A DNA stretch of 64,000 nucleotides from Candidatus Methylacidiphilales bacterium (GCA_033875315.1 JANRJG010000003.1:237189-301188); one strand, 5' to 3'; shown: positions 44,016 to 54,080, numbered from the stretch's first letter. Translations and numbers: made by a program. Notes: generated from the sequence alone by a model not told the origin.

Positions 44016-45932
44016 TTACTCCACCCGTACTTTCACGTCCCGCTGGGTTTCCTCCCAGAGGTCGTCGAGGGTTTGGCGGAGTGCGGCCCGGGCCGCGGGC
44101 AGTGCCCCGCGGTCGGACACATCGGAACGGCCGAAGAAGTAGTATTTGATCTTGGGTTCGGTGCCGGACCCGCGCACCGCCACCCGGAACCCGCCCGCCA
44201 AGTGGAACATGAACATCAGTTCCTTCGGGATCTTCTTGCCGTCGACATCGAAGATGTCCTCGGCGCTGAAATTCTGTACCTTTTCCACCGCCCGTCCGCC
44301 CCAGGTCCGGGGGGCGTCCTCACGGTAGCCCTGGAGGAGCTTCCCGATCCGGGCCGCGCCCTCGGCCCCCTCGAAAGTGAGGGTGCCCAATTTTTCCAGG
44401 TAAAGCCCGTATTGGAGGTAGAGGCCGTCCAGGTAGTCGATCAGGGTCATGCCCTTGGACTTGGCCCAGGCGGCGGCTTCGGCGAACATGAGCACGGCGG
44501 CGTTGGCGTCCTTGTCGCGCACGGCGTCGCCCCCGGAATAGCCATAACTTTCCTCTCCACCAAAAACGAAGAACGTGCTCTTCTCCAGGAGGGTCTGGCG
44601 CCAGGCCTCGAAGCCGGCCGGCCCCCGTCCCCCCGCCTGTTCCTCGTAGTCCTTGAGCTTTTCCCCGATGTATTTGAATCCGGTTAGGGTGTCGACGCAT
44701 TTGAGCCCGTGTTTGCGGGCGATGGCGGCCTGGAGATCGGTCGTGACAAAGGTCTTGATCAGGGTGGCGCGGGCGGCATTGGCCGGGGTCAGGACACCCT
44801 GTTCGAAGAGGCGGTCGATGCGGTAGGCGGCCAGGATCGAGCCGATCATGTTGCCGGTGAGGATCTGGAATTCCCCGGCCGCGTCACGGACAGCCACGCC
44901 CATGCGGTCGGCATCCGGGTCGGTTCCGGCGATGAAGTCGGCCTGTTCGCGCCGTCCCTGCTCGATGGCCAAGGCCAGGGCCTCGGCATTTTCGGGATTG
45001 GGTGATTTCACCGTCGGAAATCCGCCGTCCGGCGCGGCCTGGGCGGCGACCACGGAGTGGGTGATGGAAAAAGCCGTGAGGATTTTGGGCACGCTCTGGA
45101 TTCCGGTCCCGTGGATCGGGGTGAAGACGATCTTCAGCTTGCCGGACTGGCCACGCACCACCGCGGGGTCGAGGACGAGTGTGGCCAGCGCGGCCAGATA
45201 GGCCTGGTCGACTTCGGCCCCGATGGAGACCACCTGTCCGGGGACGGCGGCGGGTTCGACCTTGGCCGAGGGCACCGCCAGGACTTCGGCAATGATCGCG
45301 GAGGCTTGGGGCTCTACCAACTGGCCCCCGTCACGGTAATAGGCCTTGAATCCATTGTCGTGCGGCGGATTGTGGCTGGCCGTTAGCATGATGCCGGCGT
45401 GCGCCCCCAGATGACGGACGGCGAAGGACAGCTCGGGGGTCGACCGTTCGGCCTCAAAAAGGAACGCCGTGCCACCCATGCGGGCGACGATCCCGGCCAC
45501 TTGTTCGGCGAAAGAGCGGGAGAAGTAGCGGGTGTCGTGCGAGACAACCACTTTGGGACACTCACCGGGGAACTGGCGGGCCAGGTAGCGGACCATGCCC
45601 TGGGTGGCGCGGCTGATGCTGAAGCCGTTCATGGTGTTGGTGCCAACCGCGGGATGGTCGGGTGCACCGCCGGTGGAGGAACCGCGTTCCGCCGTGGTGA
45701 CCACACGGCCCATGGTGCGTCCGCGCAACCCACCGGTGCCGAACTTCAGAACCTGGTAGAAGCGGTCGTTGAGTTCGGTCCATTGCCCGCCCTCGACCAG
45801 TTCGCGCAGGCTGGCGATTTCCCAATCCTCCCCGGTGGACTTTTCCAGGTAGGACAGGAGGTTCTGGCGGCTGGAGGCCAGCAATTTGCCTTCTTGGACC
45901 GCGGGCTCGAGGAGGGAAAGAAACGGGTGCAT
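44016..45932 (-). CDS. Phosphoglucomutase/phosphomannomutase family enzyme
   Basis: A 638-residue alpha-D-phosphohexomutase starting at the ATG at 45932 (MHPFLSLLEP); an upstream TTG at 45968 was judged unlikely. The four-domain signatures are intact: phosphoserine loop LTASHNPPHDNGF (Ser about residue 186), Mg loop GTDPDADRMG, sugar loop GGEESYG and phosphate loop RGSGTEPKIK. Its length resembles the long PgcA-type mutases. It interconverts hexose 1- and 6-phosphates, feeding glycogen and cell-wall sugar synthesis. Which hexose it prefers cannot be told. Confidence 0.92.
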   Translation of the reverse strand: MHPFLSLLEPAVQEGKLLASSRQNLLSYLEKSTGEDWEIASLRELVEGGQWTELNDRFYQVLKFGTGGLRGRTMGRVVTTAERGSSTGGAPDHPAVGTNTMNGFSISRATQGMVRYLARQFPGECPKVVVSHDTRYFSRSFAEQVAGIVARMGGTAFLFEAERSTPELSFAVRHLGAHAGIMLTASHNPPHDNGFKAYYRDGGQLVEPQASAIIAEVLAVPSAKVEPAAVPGQVVSIGAEVDQAYLAALATLVLDPAVVRGQSGKLKIVFTPIHGTGIQSVPKILTAFSITHSVVAAQAAPDGGFPTVKSPNPENAEALALAIEQGRREQADFIAGTDPDADRMGVAVRDAAGEFQILTGNMIGSILAAYRIDRLFEQGVLTPANAARATLIKTFVTTDLQAAIARKHGLKCVDTLTGFKYIGEKLKDYEEQAGGRGPAGFEAWRQTLLEKSTFFVFGGEESYGYSGGDAVRDKDANAAVLMFAEAAAWAKSKGMTLIDYLDGLYLQYGLYLEKLGTLTFEGAEGAARIGKLLQGYREDAPRTWGGRAVEKVQNFSAEDIFDVDGKKIPKELMFMFHLAGGFRVAVRGSGTEPKIKYYFFGRSDVSDRGALPAARAALRQTLDDLWEETQRDVKVRVE

Positions 45933-46021
45933 GGAAACATTGAAACGCCCGCCCCGCCCGGGCGTCAATATCGAAGCCCGATGCCATTGCCCCGGCGGAC
46001 ATTTGCGTCCATCTTGCAGGG

Positions 46022-46852
46022 ATGAAATTCTGGCCCGCCTTCCTTCTGCTCTGGGCCGCCGCCCCTTTACTCTCGGCCCAGGATGAACGGGTGGCCACGA
46101 TTTCCCCCGAAGAACTCAAGGACTACGAAAGCTACCCCGCACCGGTCAAAAGCCTGGTTGAGCGTTCCCTGGTCCTGACCCGGATGGGGCTGCGTTACAC
46201 CTACGGGTCCGCCGACCCGGCCAAAGGCGGGATGGATTGCTCGGGCACCATCCACCACCTCCTGCTCAGCGCGGGAATCAAGAACGTCCCCCGCCAGGCC
46301 AACACCCTTTATCGCTGGGCTTGGATCGAAAGCCGCTTCCACGCCGTGGCCAGCCTCAATCCGGACAGTTTCGAATTCCAAAACCTCAAACCCGGCGACC
46401 TGCTTTTCTGGAGCGGCACCTATGTCGTCGACCGCGATCCTCCGGTGACCCATGTGATGCTGTACCTGGGAAGATTGAAGGCGGATGGCCGCAGGGTGAT
46501 GTTCGGGGCCAGCAGCGGACGCCGCTACGCCGGCAAATCTCGCGACGGGGTGAGCGTGTTCGATTTCCAACTGCCCCGCGCCGACAGTGAAGGACGTTTC
46601 CTCGGCTACGCCTCCATTCCCGGATGGGATAAGATCCCCCCCGCCGCTCCGGCCGTCCGTGATCCGGCCCAAGAAAAAAAACCCGAGGGCGCGCCGCCGG
46701 CAACACCTCCGGATGCTATGCCCCAAAACACCGCTCCGGAACCCGCTCCGGCACCGCGGGCGCTACCCGTCGAACCGGCCCAGGCAGAAACCGACGCGCC
46801 CGCCGCCGGGGTGCCCGTTAACCCGGGCAATCAAACAAATTCAGCGCCGTAG
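46022..46852 (+). CDS. NlpC/P60-family (C40) cell-wall peptidase, secreted
   Basis: A 276-residue protein with a signal peptide (MKFWPAFLLLWAAAPLLSAQ). The NlpC/P60 domain covers about 45-190, with catalytic Cys73 in GGMDCSGT and His near 141 in PPVTHVMLYLG. The C-terminal 80 residues are a Pro/Ala-rich low-complexity tail. Such enzymes cleave gamma-D-Glu-diaminopimelate bonds in peptidoglycan peptides. The last 22 nt overlap the 3' end of serS on the other strand. Confidence 0.87.
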   Translation: MKFWPAFLLLWAAAPLLSAQDERVATISPEELKDYESYPAPVKSLVERSLVLTRMGLRYTYGSADPAKGGMDCSGTIHHLLLSAGIKNVPRQANTLYRWAWIESRFHAVASLNPDSFEFQNLKPGDLLFWSGTYVVDRDPPVTHVMLYLGRLKADGRRVMFGASSGRRYAGKSRDGVSVFDFQLPRADSEGRFLGYASIPGWDKIPPAAPAVRDPAQEKKPEGAPPATPPDAMPQNTAPEPAPAPRALPVEPAQAETDAPAAGVPVNPGNQTNSAP

Positions 46853-48090
46853 TAAGGGCGGAGCGCCTCGGGTATGCGGACCGAACCATCGGCCTGTTGG
46901 TGGGTTTCCACCAGCGCGATGAACAACCGGGGCAGCGCCACGCCGGAACCGTTGAGGGTGTGGCACAGTCTGTTCTTTCCATCCCCATCCTTGAAACGCA
47001 GACCCATGCGGCGGGCCTGGAAGTCCTCGAAGTTGCTGCAGGAGGACACCTCCAGATAGGCCCCGGCACCGGGCGCCCAAACTTCCAGATCGTAGCACTT
47101 GGCCGCGCCGAATCCGATGTCCCCGGTGCAGAGTTCGATCGCGCGGTAGTGCAACCCGAGCAATTCCAGAACGCGCTGGGCATGGCCCCTGAGTTTCTCC
47201 AGTTCGGCGTAAGAATCTTCGGGACGGACAATCTTGACCAGTTCGATCTTGTCGAACTGGTGCACCCGGAGCATGCCCCGGCTCTCCTTGCCCGCCTCGC
47301 GCCGGAAGCACGGGGTATGGGCGGCGTAGCTGATGGGAAGTTCCTCCGCTTTCAACAATTCCTCCCGGTGCAGGTTGGTCACGGGCACTTCGGCAGTGGG
47401 AGCCAGGAAGAGGTCCTCACCCTCGAGGTGGTACATGTCCTCGCGGAATTTGGGCAATTGGTTCGTGCCGACCATGCAGGCCTCCCGCACCAGAACCGGG
47501 GGGGCGATTTCCGTGTAACCATGCTCGCGGGTGTGCAGATCAAGCATGAACTGGATCAGGGACCGTTGGAGCCGCGCCCCGGCCCCACGCAAGACATAAT
47601 AACCGCTGCCGGAAATTTTCGCCGCACGTTCGAAATCGGCCAAACCCCGGGCCTCGGCGATTTCGACCAATTCCTTCGGCTTGAACGACCACTCGGGTTT
47701 CTGCCCATGGCTGTGGACCACCGGATTGGCCGAGGCGTCCGCCCCAACCGGGCAGGCGGGATGGGGCAGATTGGGCAACCGCAGGAGGATCTCGTTCTGG
47801 GCGGCTTCCAGCCCGGCAAGCTCGGCGTCGAGAGCCGCGATCCGGTCGGACTTCTCCTTCATCCCGGCCAGCAGATCCTCGGCGGATTCCCCCCGGGCCT
47901 TCCGGCCCCCCACTTCTTTGCTGATCCGGTTGCGTTCGCTTTTCTGGGCCTCTACCTCGGCGATGACCGTGCGGCGGCGGGCATCGAGCGCGGCAATCTC
48001 ATCCACCGGGGCCTCGGTGCCAGGCGCTCGGCTGGCCAACCGTTCTTTGACCCAGTCGGCTTTTTCGCGGATGAGGCGGATATCGATCAT
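46831..48090 (-). CDS. serS: Seryl-tRNA synthetase
   Basis: A 419-residue class II synthetase. The N-terminal antiparallel coiled coil (about 30-100) binds the long arm of tRNA-Ser. The catalytic domain has PTAEVPVTNLH, motif 2 in TPCFRREAGKESRGMLRVHQF and motif 3 in NGSGVALPRL. Length is normal. It converges on the NlpC/P60 gene with a 22-nt overlap at the 3' ends, so no terminator separates them. No T-box or other leader was recognised upstream of the ATG. Confidence 0.96.
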   Translation of the reverse strand: MIDIRLIREKADWVKERLASRAPGTEAPVDEIAALDARRRTVIAEVEAQKSERNRISKEVGGRKARGESAEDLLAGMKEKSDRIAALDAELAGLEAAQNEILLRLPNLPHPACPVGADASANPVVHSHGQKPEWSFKPKELVEIAEARGLADFERAAKISGSGYYVLRGAGARLQRSLIQFMLDLHTREHGYTEIAPPVLVREACMVGTNQLPKFREDMYHLEGEDLFLAPTAEVPVTNLHREELLKAEELPISYAAHTPCFRREAGKESRGMLRVHQFDKIELVKIVRPEDSYAELEKLRGHAQRVLELLGLHYRAIELCTGDIGFGAAKCYDLEVWAPGAGAYLEVSSCSNFEDFQARRMGLRFKDGDGKNRLCHTLNGSGVALPRLFIALVETHQQADGSVRIPEALRPYYGAEFV

Positions 48091-48173
48091 AGGCTGGCAA
48101 AATTAGGCGGCCCACCCGGCCCTGTCCAGCGGAGTTCGTCGCCGACGCACGATTGCGATTTTGATGATATGAA

Positions 48174-48202
48174 TTGACAATAAATGGGAGGCTTCCTAAC
48201 AT
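48174..48202 (+). promoter_or_regulatory. Strong sigma70-type promoter of the zinc-ribbon protein gene
   Basis: A consensus TTGACA (48174-48179), 17-nt spacer and TAACAT (48197-48202) predict a start site near 48209. This rules out ATG codons at 48184 and 48201 and supports the ATG at 48238. Confidence 0.75.
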
Positions 48203-48237
48203 GGTGTGTTGTGTCGGTTTTTGATGCCCGCGAAGTC

Positions 48238-48789
48238 ATGCAGGCACTCATTCATCTGAATGAGTGGGAAGACGAACTCAAATTGCTCGGCCCCCGGACG
48301 GTTCGGCGTGCCCGACTACAGGAACTACTGACTGCGGAACGTCCCAAGGTCGCCCCCTTCATCCTGGCCCACCACGACCGCTTGCGCGCGCGCGGTCGCT
48401 GCAGCACGGCTCCGGTTCGGGAGTGGGTTTGCCGCAGTTGCTTCATCTCCGTACCCATCGGCCAGCGCACTTCTTTGAGCCACCGGGACGATCTCTGCGT
48501 GTGTGACAACTGCGGAACCTACATCTATCTGCCCACCCCGGAACAGGAGCAGGAGTGGCAGGCCGCTTTGGACCGCAAACGCCAGGCCGTTCAAACCAAA
48601 CCCGCGGCCAGCTCCGCACCCACCCCCACCCCCACTCCCACTACCGCCATTCCAACCACAAAAGCCCGCAAGCGGCCCGGCCCTGCGGCCAAAGCCCCCC
48701 GGCCTGCAGCGGGAAAAAAGACAGCCCGCCTCCCGGCAAAAAAGAAGACAGCGCCGCGCAAACGTCCGACCCCACGCGCCAAGCGCTGA
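48238..48789 (+). CDS. C4 zinc-ribbon protein with histone-H1-like basic tail
   Basis: A 183-residue protein that I cannot name. The N-terminal 60 residues are helical ([18 protein letters not shown]). A zinc ribbon follows, with Cys65, Cys68, Cys89 and Cys92 (WVCRSC ... CDNC and GTYIYL after it), similar to the C4 ribbon that ends CT398/YbgI-type coiled-coil proteins. The last 70 residues are rich in Lys, Pro, Ala and Arg ([20 protein letters not shown]), like histone H1 tails, and should bind nucleic acid. The start was set by the upstream promoter. A nucleoid-associated or RNA-binding role is inferred. Confidence 0.7.
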   Translation: MQALIHLNEWEDELKLLGPRTVRRARLQELLTAERPKVAPFILAHHDRLRARGRCSTAPVREWVCRSCFISVPIGQRTSLSHRDDLCVCDNCGTYIYLPTPEQEQEWQAALDRKRQAVQTKPAASSAPTPTPTPTTAIPTTKARKRPGPAAKAPRPAAGKKTARLPAKKKTAPRKRPTPRAKR

Positions 48790-48877
48790 AAATCCCCCGG
48801 ATGCGGGAGCACCGCCCCGATTTCAGAGTTTCCCACCTTTCCCTCCCATCAGGCCCGCCTTATGCTACTCGTTGAGC

Positions 48878-50173
48878 ATGGACAAAGAGGCCCAAATCAT
48901 CCTGGACGGAAAACCCCATTCCTTCCCCGTCATCACCGGGACGGAAAACGAAAAAGCCATCGACATCCGCAAGCTGCGCGCGGAAACCGGATACATCTGT
49001 TACGATGACGGCTACGGCAACACCGGTTCCTGCACCAGCAACATCACCTTCATCGACGGCGAAACCGGCATCCTCCGCTACAGCGGCTACCCCATCGAGG
49101 AACTGGCCGCCCATTCCAATTTCATCGAGACCGCCTACCTGGTGATCTACGGGGACCTGCCCGATGCCGCCGCCCTGCGCAACTTCCGCAAGCTCATCCT
49201 CGGAAACGCCTCCATCCACCAGAGCATGCTCGGCCATTTCAGCGGCTTCCCCTCCTCTTCCCACCCCATGGCCATGCTTTCGGCCATGGTCAATTCCCTC
49301 GGCTGCTTCTACCCCCGCATGGCCAGCAACGACCGCGACCGCGAGCTGGGCCACTTCGACCAGGCCGCCACCATCCTCATCTCCAAGGTCCGCACCCTGG
49401 CCGCCATGTCCTACCGGATGAAGATGGACAAGCCCTTCATCTATCCCAAGGACAACCTATCCTATTGCTCGAACTTTCTTCACATGATGTTCTCCGAGCC
49501 CTACAACGACCACATCGCCCGCTCGGAAGTCGACAAAGCCCTCAACCTCATATTTCTGCTCCACGCCGACCACGAGCAGAATTGCTCCACCTCGACGGTC
49601 CGGATGGTCGCCTCCGGCGGGGCCAACCTCTTTGCCTCCACCGCCGCCGGGATCTGCGCCCTCTGGGGGCCGGCCCACGGGGGCGCCAACCAGTCGGTGT
49701 TGGAAATGCTCCAGCAGATCCACGACTCCGGCGATGACGGCACGCGCTTCATCGAGGCGGCCAAGTCGGGGGACAAATCCAAGCGCCTCATGGGCTTCGG
49801 CCACCGCGTTTACAAGAACTACGACCCCCGGGCCAAGATCCTCAAGCAGCAGTGCGAAAACGTCCTGGAAGCCCTCGGAGTCAACGACCCCCTGCTGGAA
49901 ATCGCCCTCAAGCTGGAATCGGCGGCCCTGCGCGAGGAATACTTTCTCGAGCGCAAACTCTACCCTAACGTGGATTTTTACAGCGGCATCATCATGCGCG
50001 CCATCGGCATCCCCCTCGACATGTTCACCGTCATGTTCGCCATTGGACGCATGCCCGGATGGATCGCCCATTGGCGGGAAATCGCCCTGGCCAAGACCCC
50101 CATCCACCGGCCGCGCCAGATTTACACCGGGCCGGGCATCCGCCCCTACGTCCCGATGGATGCCCGCGCCTGA
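48878..50173 (+). CDS. gltA: Citrate synthase
   Basis: A 431-residue type II citrate synthase. The catalytic residues are His in [17 protein letters not shown], His in [13 protein letters not shown] and Asp in PNVDFYSG. The N-terminal beta-rich segment of about 50 residues is typical of the hexameric, NADH-sensitive Gram-negative type. It condenses acetyl-CoA and oxaloacetate at the entry to the TCA cycle. A TATGCT -10-like box lies 11 nt before the ATG. The frame is open far upstream but the family start is here. Confidence 0.95.
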   Translation: MDKEAQIILDGKPHSFPVITGTENEKAIDIRKLRAETGYICYDDGYGNTGSCTSNITFIDGETGILRYSGYPIEELAAHSNFIETAYLVIYGDLPDAAALRNFRKLILGNASIHQSMLGHFSGFPSSSHPMAMLSAMVNSLGCFYPRMASNDRDRELGHFDQAATILISKVRTLAAMSYRMKMDKPFIYPKDNLSYCSNFLHMMFSEPYNDHIARSEVDKALNLIFLLHADHEQNCSTSTVRMVASGGANLFASTAAGICALWGPAHGGANQSVLEMLQQIHDSGDDGTRFIEAAKSGDKSKRLMGFGHRVYKNYDPRAKILKQQCENVLEALGVNDPLLEIALKLESAALREEYFLERKLYPNVDFYSGIIMRAIGIPLDMFTVMFAIGRMPGWIAHWREIALAKTPIHRPRQIYTGPGIRPYVPMDARA

Positions 50174-50174
50174 A

Positions 50175-50960
50175 TCACCCCGTTCCGGCTTCCTCAGGCA
50201 CAGGGGGATGGCCCCCGTAAAATGCGGACAAAAAACCGCCACCGGGAGCTTCCACCCGGCGCGACCGCCCCGGTCGTTCCTCCCACACCAACTCGACCGC
50301 CCGCAGGGCCAAGGGCCAGCCCCGTGCGGGTGAGGCTTCCCCTCCGTAAAGTACATCCCCCAGGATCGGGCAGCCGGCATGGGCCAAATGCACCCGGATC
50401 TGGTGCGTCCTCCCCGTCAACGGTTGGCAGAGGATCCAACTCAGTCCCTGCTCGCGGGCCAGAACCCGGAACGCGGTTTCGGCGGATCGTCCCCGGCGAG
50501 GATCAACCCGGATGCGGCCCTCGCGGTCCAACCCCTCGGCCAGGGCTTCCCGCGCCACCCATTCCTCCCGGGCAGGACGGTTTCGACTGAGCGCCCAATA
50601 GGTCTTGCCCATCCGGTGTTGCGCAAAAAACTTGGAAAAAATCTCCAGCGATCGGGGTGATTTGGCCAAAAGCAGAACCCCGCTGGTGTCGGTGTCGAGC
50701 CGGTGTACCGGGCGTAAAAATCGCAACCCCCTCGACCGGGCCCACCAGGCCCCCGCCTCCACCCCTTCCAGAAGGGCGGCCAGAAGGTTGCGCCGGGTGC
50801 TCTTCCAATCCGCCGGAGCCAGCATCCAGCCCGGTGGTTTGTCGATCACCAGGACTTCCCGGTCCTCATAAAGGACGGGCAGCCTGACCGATGTCCCCCG
50901 GTGGCGCAGGGCAATCTCAGCACGGGCATCGGATTTCAAGGTCCTCGCCCTCCCAATCAT
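50175..50960 (-). CDS. RluA-family pseudouridine synthase
   Basis: A 261-residue enzyme with the RluA signatures VLVIDKPPGWMLAP, the catalytic Asp in RPVHRLDTDTSGVLLLAKS (about residue 88) and LTGRTHQIRVHLAHAGCPILGD. No S4 domain is visible at the N-terminus. It isomerises uridine to pseudouridine in rRNA or tRNA; the target site is not predictable. It begins inside the stop codon of the upstream membrane protein gene (ATGA overlap) and converges on citrate synthase with a 1-nt gap. Confidence 0.87.
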   Translation of the reverse strand: MIGRARTLKSDARAEIALRHRGTSVRLPVLYEDREVLVIDKPPGWMLAPADWKSTRRNLLAALLEGVEAGAWWARSRGLRFLRPVHRLDTDTSGVLLLAKSPRSLEIFSKFFAQHRMGKTYWALSRNRPAREEWVAREALAEGLDREGRIRVDPRRGRSAETAFRVLAREQGLSWILCQPLTGRTHQIRVHLAHAGCPILGDVLYGGEASPARGWPLALRAVELVWEERPGRSRRVEAPGGGFLSAFYGGHPPVPEEAGTG

Positions 50961-51550
50961 TTGTCCCGTCGCAATTGGCCCAGCGACTCGACCCGTATTT
51001 CCAACACCCCGTCCGCAGCCTTCTCAACCACCCCGGTCACGGTGACCCCCACCTTGTTCCGCACCAATTCCTCCAGTTCCGCACTCTGCAACAGCACCAC
51101 GCCCCCGGGCATCAGGTTCAAACGCAAGCCCTCGCGGCGGTCCCGGCTGAAATACAACTGCCCGACTTCGGCCCACTCAGGCACCCCGGTCACGGTGATT
51201 TCCCGGCCCAACTGCCCGCGGAGAAACTCCATGTTTTTCGGTGAACGTGGTTTCTTGGCCTCTTCTGCCTCACGCTGGGAGGCCGTCATGCGGGCGCGGG
51301 CCTCTGCTTGGCGCTGGTTCCAGGCCCATCCCTGCCAGATCGCCACGGCCACCAGACCGGCCAAAAGAACCACTCCCACCACCCGCCCAATTGGGCCCCG
51401 GGACTTCGCAGGTGCCGGGGCCGCCACCCGGTAGGTGTCGACCACCGGGACACCCCCGGCCATTTCCTGTTCCAAGACCCAACGGGCAAATTCCTTGCGC
51501 TCGCTCGGCTCCAGTTGCCGGTAGGCCGTCTTCCATTGCTCCAGTGACAT
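50957..51550 (-). CDS. Single-pass membrane protein of unknown function
   Basis: A 197-residue protein that I do not recognise. The ATG at 51550 (MSLEQWKTAYRQLEPSERKEF) was chosen; a longer frame adds a non-conserved Gly/Arg segment. An N-terminal amphipathic region precedes one membrane helix (about 53-72) and a charged coiled-coil-like stretch. A C-terminal beta-rich domain (about 110-195) contains REITVTGVPEW and VGVTVTGVVEKA, reminiscent of an OB-fold. It is translationally coupled to the pseudouridine synthase by an ATGA overlap. Confidence 0.6.
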   Translation of the reverse strand: MSLEQWKTAYRQLEPSERKEFARWVLEQEMAGGVPVVDTYRVAAPAPAKSRGPIGRVVGVVLLAGLVAVAIWQGWAWNQRQAEARARMTASQREAEEAKKPRSPKNMEFLRGQLGREITVTGVPEWAEVGQLYFSRDRREGLRLNLMPGGVVLLQSAELEELVRNKVGVTVTGVVEKAADGVLEIRVESLGQLRRDK

Positions 51551-51649
51551 GCCCCCATCTTGCCGCCGCCCGGGTCCGCTTGTCACCTGCAAGCTTTGTC
51601 ACCATTTCTTCGCTTGCCTGACCCCCACCCGCTCCATACCCTGCACCCC

Positions 51650-51997
51650 ATGTCCGAAACCGCTGCGAATACATCCTACAAAGCCGGTGATTTCATTTTC
51701 CAAAAAGGCGAACCCGGTGAACTCATGTACATCATCAAAAAGGGGACCGTCGACATCATGCTCGGCGAAAAACTCGTCGAGACCCTCGGTCCGGATGAAT
51801 TCTTCGGCGAAATGGCCCTGATCGACAACCAACCTCGCTCGGCCAACGCCATCGCCCGCACCGATTGCGAAATCGAGGCCATCACCGCAAAACGCTTCCA
51901 GTTCCGGGTCCAGGAAATGCCTTTTTTCGCCATCAAGGTCATGAAAGTCATGGCTCAGCGCCTCCGGAACACCACCGAGCGCTCCCTCGGTTCCTAA
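51650..51997 (+). CDS. Stand-alone cyclic-nucleotide-binding domain protein
   Basis: A 115-residue protein consisting of one cNMP-binding beta-barrel. It has FIFQKGEPGELMYIIKKGTVDI and the phosphate-binding cassette FFGEMALIDNQPRSANAIA, in which the Gly-Glu and Arg-Ser-Ala that contact the nucleotide are kept, so it can probably bind cAMP or cGMP. No DNA-binding or effector domain is attached, so it may act in trans on a partner. TTGCCT about 16 nt before an ATACCC box suggests a promoter 8 nt from the ATG. Confidence 0.82.
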   Translation: MSETAANTSYKAGDFIFQKGEPGELMYIIKKGTVDIMLGEKLVETLGPDEFFGEMALIDNQPRSANAIARTDCEIEAITAKRFQFRVQEMPFFAIKVMKVMAQRLRNTTERSLGS

Positions 51998-52083
51998 CCT
52001 TCCCGGGTTCTTTCCGCCCTCTGCCCCCTTTCCGCCCTTTTTTTCGGGCACATCCCCTCCAGGCTTTCGTCTGGATTTGGGTT

Positions 52084-52112
52084 TTGTCATTTGCCGTTTT
52101 CCCCTCTAGCTT
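52084..52112 (+). promoter_or_regulatory. Promoter of the ABC-F gene, near-leaderless
   Basis: TTGTCA (52084-52089), 17 nt, TAGCTT (52107-52112). The ATG follows 9 nt later. Confidence 0.6.
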
Positions 52113-52121
52113 CAGGCGCTC

Positions 52122-54080
52122 ATGCTCACCCTTTCCGGACTCTCCAAATCCTTCGGCGGACGCGTCCTCTTCGAGAACGTCACACTCCAGATCAACCGCG
52201 AGGACCGCATCGCCCTCGTCGGCGCCAATGGCGCCGGCAAGTCCACCCTCTTTTCCCTGATCCTCGGCCTCAATTCCCCCGACGCCGGCACCATCTCCCG
52301 CGAACGCGCCTCCACCCTCGGCTTCCTCGCCCAGGAAACCGCCCCGGTCGGCGAGGAAACCGTTCTCGAACTCGCCACCGCCATCTCCCCCGAACATGCC
52401 CGCCTCCGCCGCCTCATCGCCGAATCCGAGGCCCGCGGCGACACCGAATCCGACGATTACCACCACGCCGTCTCGGAATACGCCGCCCTCGGCGGTTACC
52501 AACTCGACCCCAAGGCCAAGCGCATCCTCAACGGCCTGGCTTTCCGCGAGAGCGATTTTCTCCGTCCGGCCAAGGCCCTCAGCGGCGGCTGGGTCATGCG
52601 TGCCCACCTCGCACGCCTCCTCGTCCAGGAACCCGACCTCCTCATGCTCGACGAGCCCACCAACCACCTCGATCTCGAATCCCTCGGCTGGTTCCAGAAT
52701 TACCTCCAGACCTACCCCGGCGGCATCCTCATGATTTCCCACGACCGCGCTTTCCTCAACGCACTCGTCGACAACATCCTCGAGATCCGCAACAAACAGG
52801 TCCACCGCTACCGCGGCAACTACGACGACTTCATCGAACAACGCGCCGCCCGCAAAGCCCAACACCTGGCCGCCTACGAGAACCAACAACGCGAAATCCA
52901 GGCCCTCCAGCAGTTCGCCGACCGCTTCCGCGCCAAGGCCTCCAAGGCCGCCCAAGCCCAGAGCAAGCTCAAGCAGATCGACCGCATGGAAAAAATCGAC
53001 GCCCCGGAAGACACCGAGCGCCGCATCTCGATCAAATTCCCCCAGCCCCCGCGTGGCGGCCAGCGCACGATCAAAGCCGAAGGCATCCATTTCGCCTACG
53101 GCGACCTCAAAGTCTACCAGGGCATGGAATTCGAAGCCGAGCGCGGCCAGCGGATCGTGCTCGTCGGCCCCAACGGTGCAGGGAAATCCACCCTGCTGAA
53201 ACTCCTCGGAGGCCAACTCACCCCGCAGTCCGGCACCATCACCCCGGGCCACAATGTCAAAGTCGGCTACTTCGCCCAGAACCGCGCCGAAATGTTCAAC
53301 CCCAGGCACACCGTCCTCGAGGCCGTCCAGGACCGGCCCAACCCCGTGCCCGAACAAACCGCCCGCACCGTCCTCGGCTCGTTCCTGTTCCCCGGCGATG
53401 ACGTCTTCAAAAAAACCGGCGTCCTTTCCGGCGGGGAAAAATCCCGCCTCGGCCTGGTCAAAATCCTCCTCGATCCCCCCAATCTCCTGCTCTTGGACGA
53501 GCCCACCACCCACCTCGACATGGCCAGCATTGATGCCCTCGTGGCCGCCCTGAAACAATACGAAGGCACCCTTATTTTCATCAGCCACGACGTCTATTTC
53601 ATCAAGGCCCTGGCCACCTCCGTCCTCCACATCAGCGCCGGAATGCTCACCCCCTACGCCGGGGACTACGACTACTACCTCCACAAAACTAAGGCCACCT
53701 CCGAGCGCGGCGCACTGGTGGCCGGGGAAAAACTCACCGATTCCCGCCCGGAAGAAGCCAAAGCCACCGTCGTGGTGAAGGAAAAATCCGTCTTCAAGAC
53801 CAAGGAACAGAAGCGCAAAGAGGCAGAGGAGCGCCAGGCCCGCTCGCAGGCCCGCAAGGCCGCCCAGGCCGACGCCGAGAAGCTGGAAAAGGAAATCGCC
53901 TCTCTCGAGGAAAAGCAGAAAGCCCTCACCGCCCGCTTGGAGAGCAATCCCACCGACATCATGAACCTCAACCGGGAATTGGTCGAGGTCACGGAAAAGC
54001 TCGAAGAAGCCACCGCCAAGTGGGAGGCCGCAGCCCAACTACTTGGAATCCAAGCGGAGTCCGGCCCCAATCCCGGTTGA
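52122..54080 (+). CDS. ABC-F family ATPase (Uup/EttA-like)
   Basis: A 652-residue soluble protein with two ABC domains: Walker A GANGAGKST (about residue 35) and GPNGAGKST (about 350), and signatures LSGGWVMRAHLARLL and LSGGEKSRLGLVKILL. An inter-domain linker (about 230-310) contains the P-site tRNA interaction motif region. The C-terminal 90 residues are a charged coiled coil (KRKEAEERQARSQARK) as in Uup or YdiF-type proteins. No membrane segments are present, so it acts on ribosomes rather than in transport. Own promoter and full length. Confidence 0.92.
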   Translation: MLTLSGLSKSFGGRVLFENVTLQINREDRIALVGANGAGKSTLFSLILGLNSPDAGTISRERASTLGFLAQETAPVGEETVLELATAISPEHARLRRLIAESEARGDTESDDYHHAVSEYAALGGYQLDPKAKRILNGLAFRESDFLRPAKALSGGWVMRAHLARLLVQEPDLLMLDEPTNHLDLESLGWFQNYLQTYPGGILMISHDRAFLNALVDNILEIRNKQVHRYRGNYDDFIEQRAARKAQHLAAYENQQREIQALQQFADRFRAKASKAAQAQSKLKQIDRMEKIDAPEDTERRISIKFPQPPRGGQRTIKAEGIHFAYGDLKVYQGMEFEAERGQRIVLVGPNGAGKSTLLKLLGGQLTPQSGTITPGHNVKVGYFAQNRAEMFNPRHTVLEAVQDRPNPVPEQTARTVLGSFLFPGDDVFKKTGVLSGGEKSRLGLVKILLDPPNLLLLDEPTTHLDMASIDALVAALKQYEGTLIFISHDVYFIKALATSVLHISAGMLTPYAGDYDYYLHKTKATSERGALVAGEKLTDSRPEEAKATVVVKEKSVFKTKEQKRKEAEERQARSQARKAAQADAEKLEKEIASLEEKQKALTARLESNPTDIMNLNRELVEVTEKLEEATAKWEAAAQLLGIQAESGPNPG

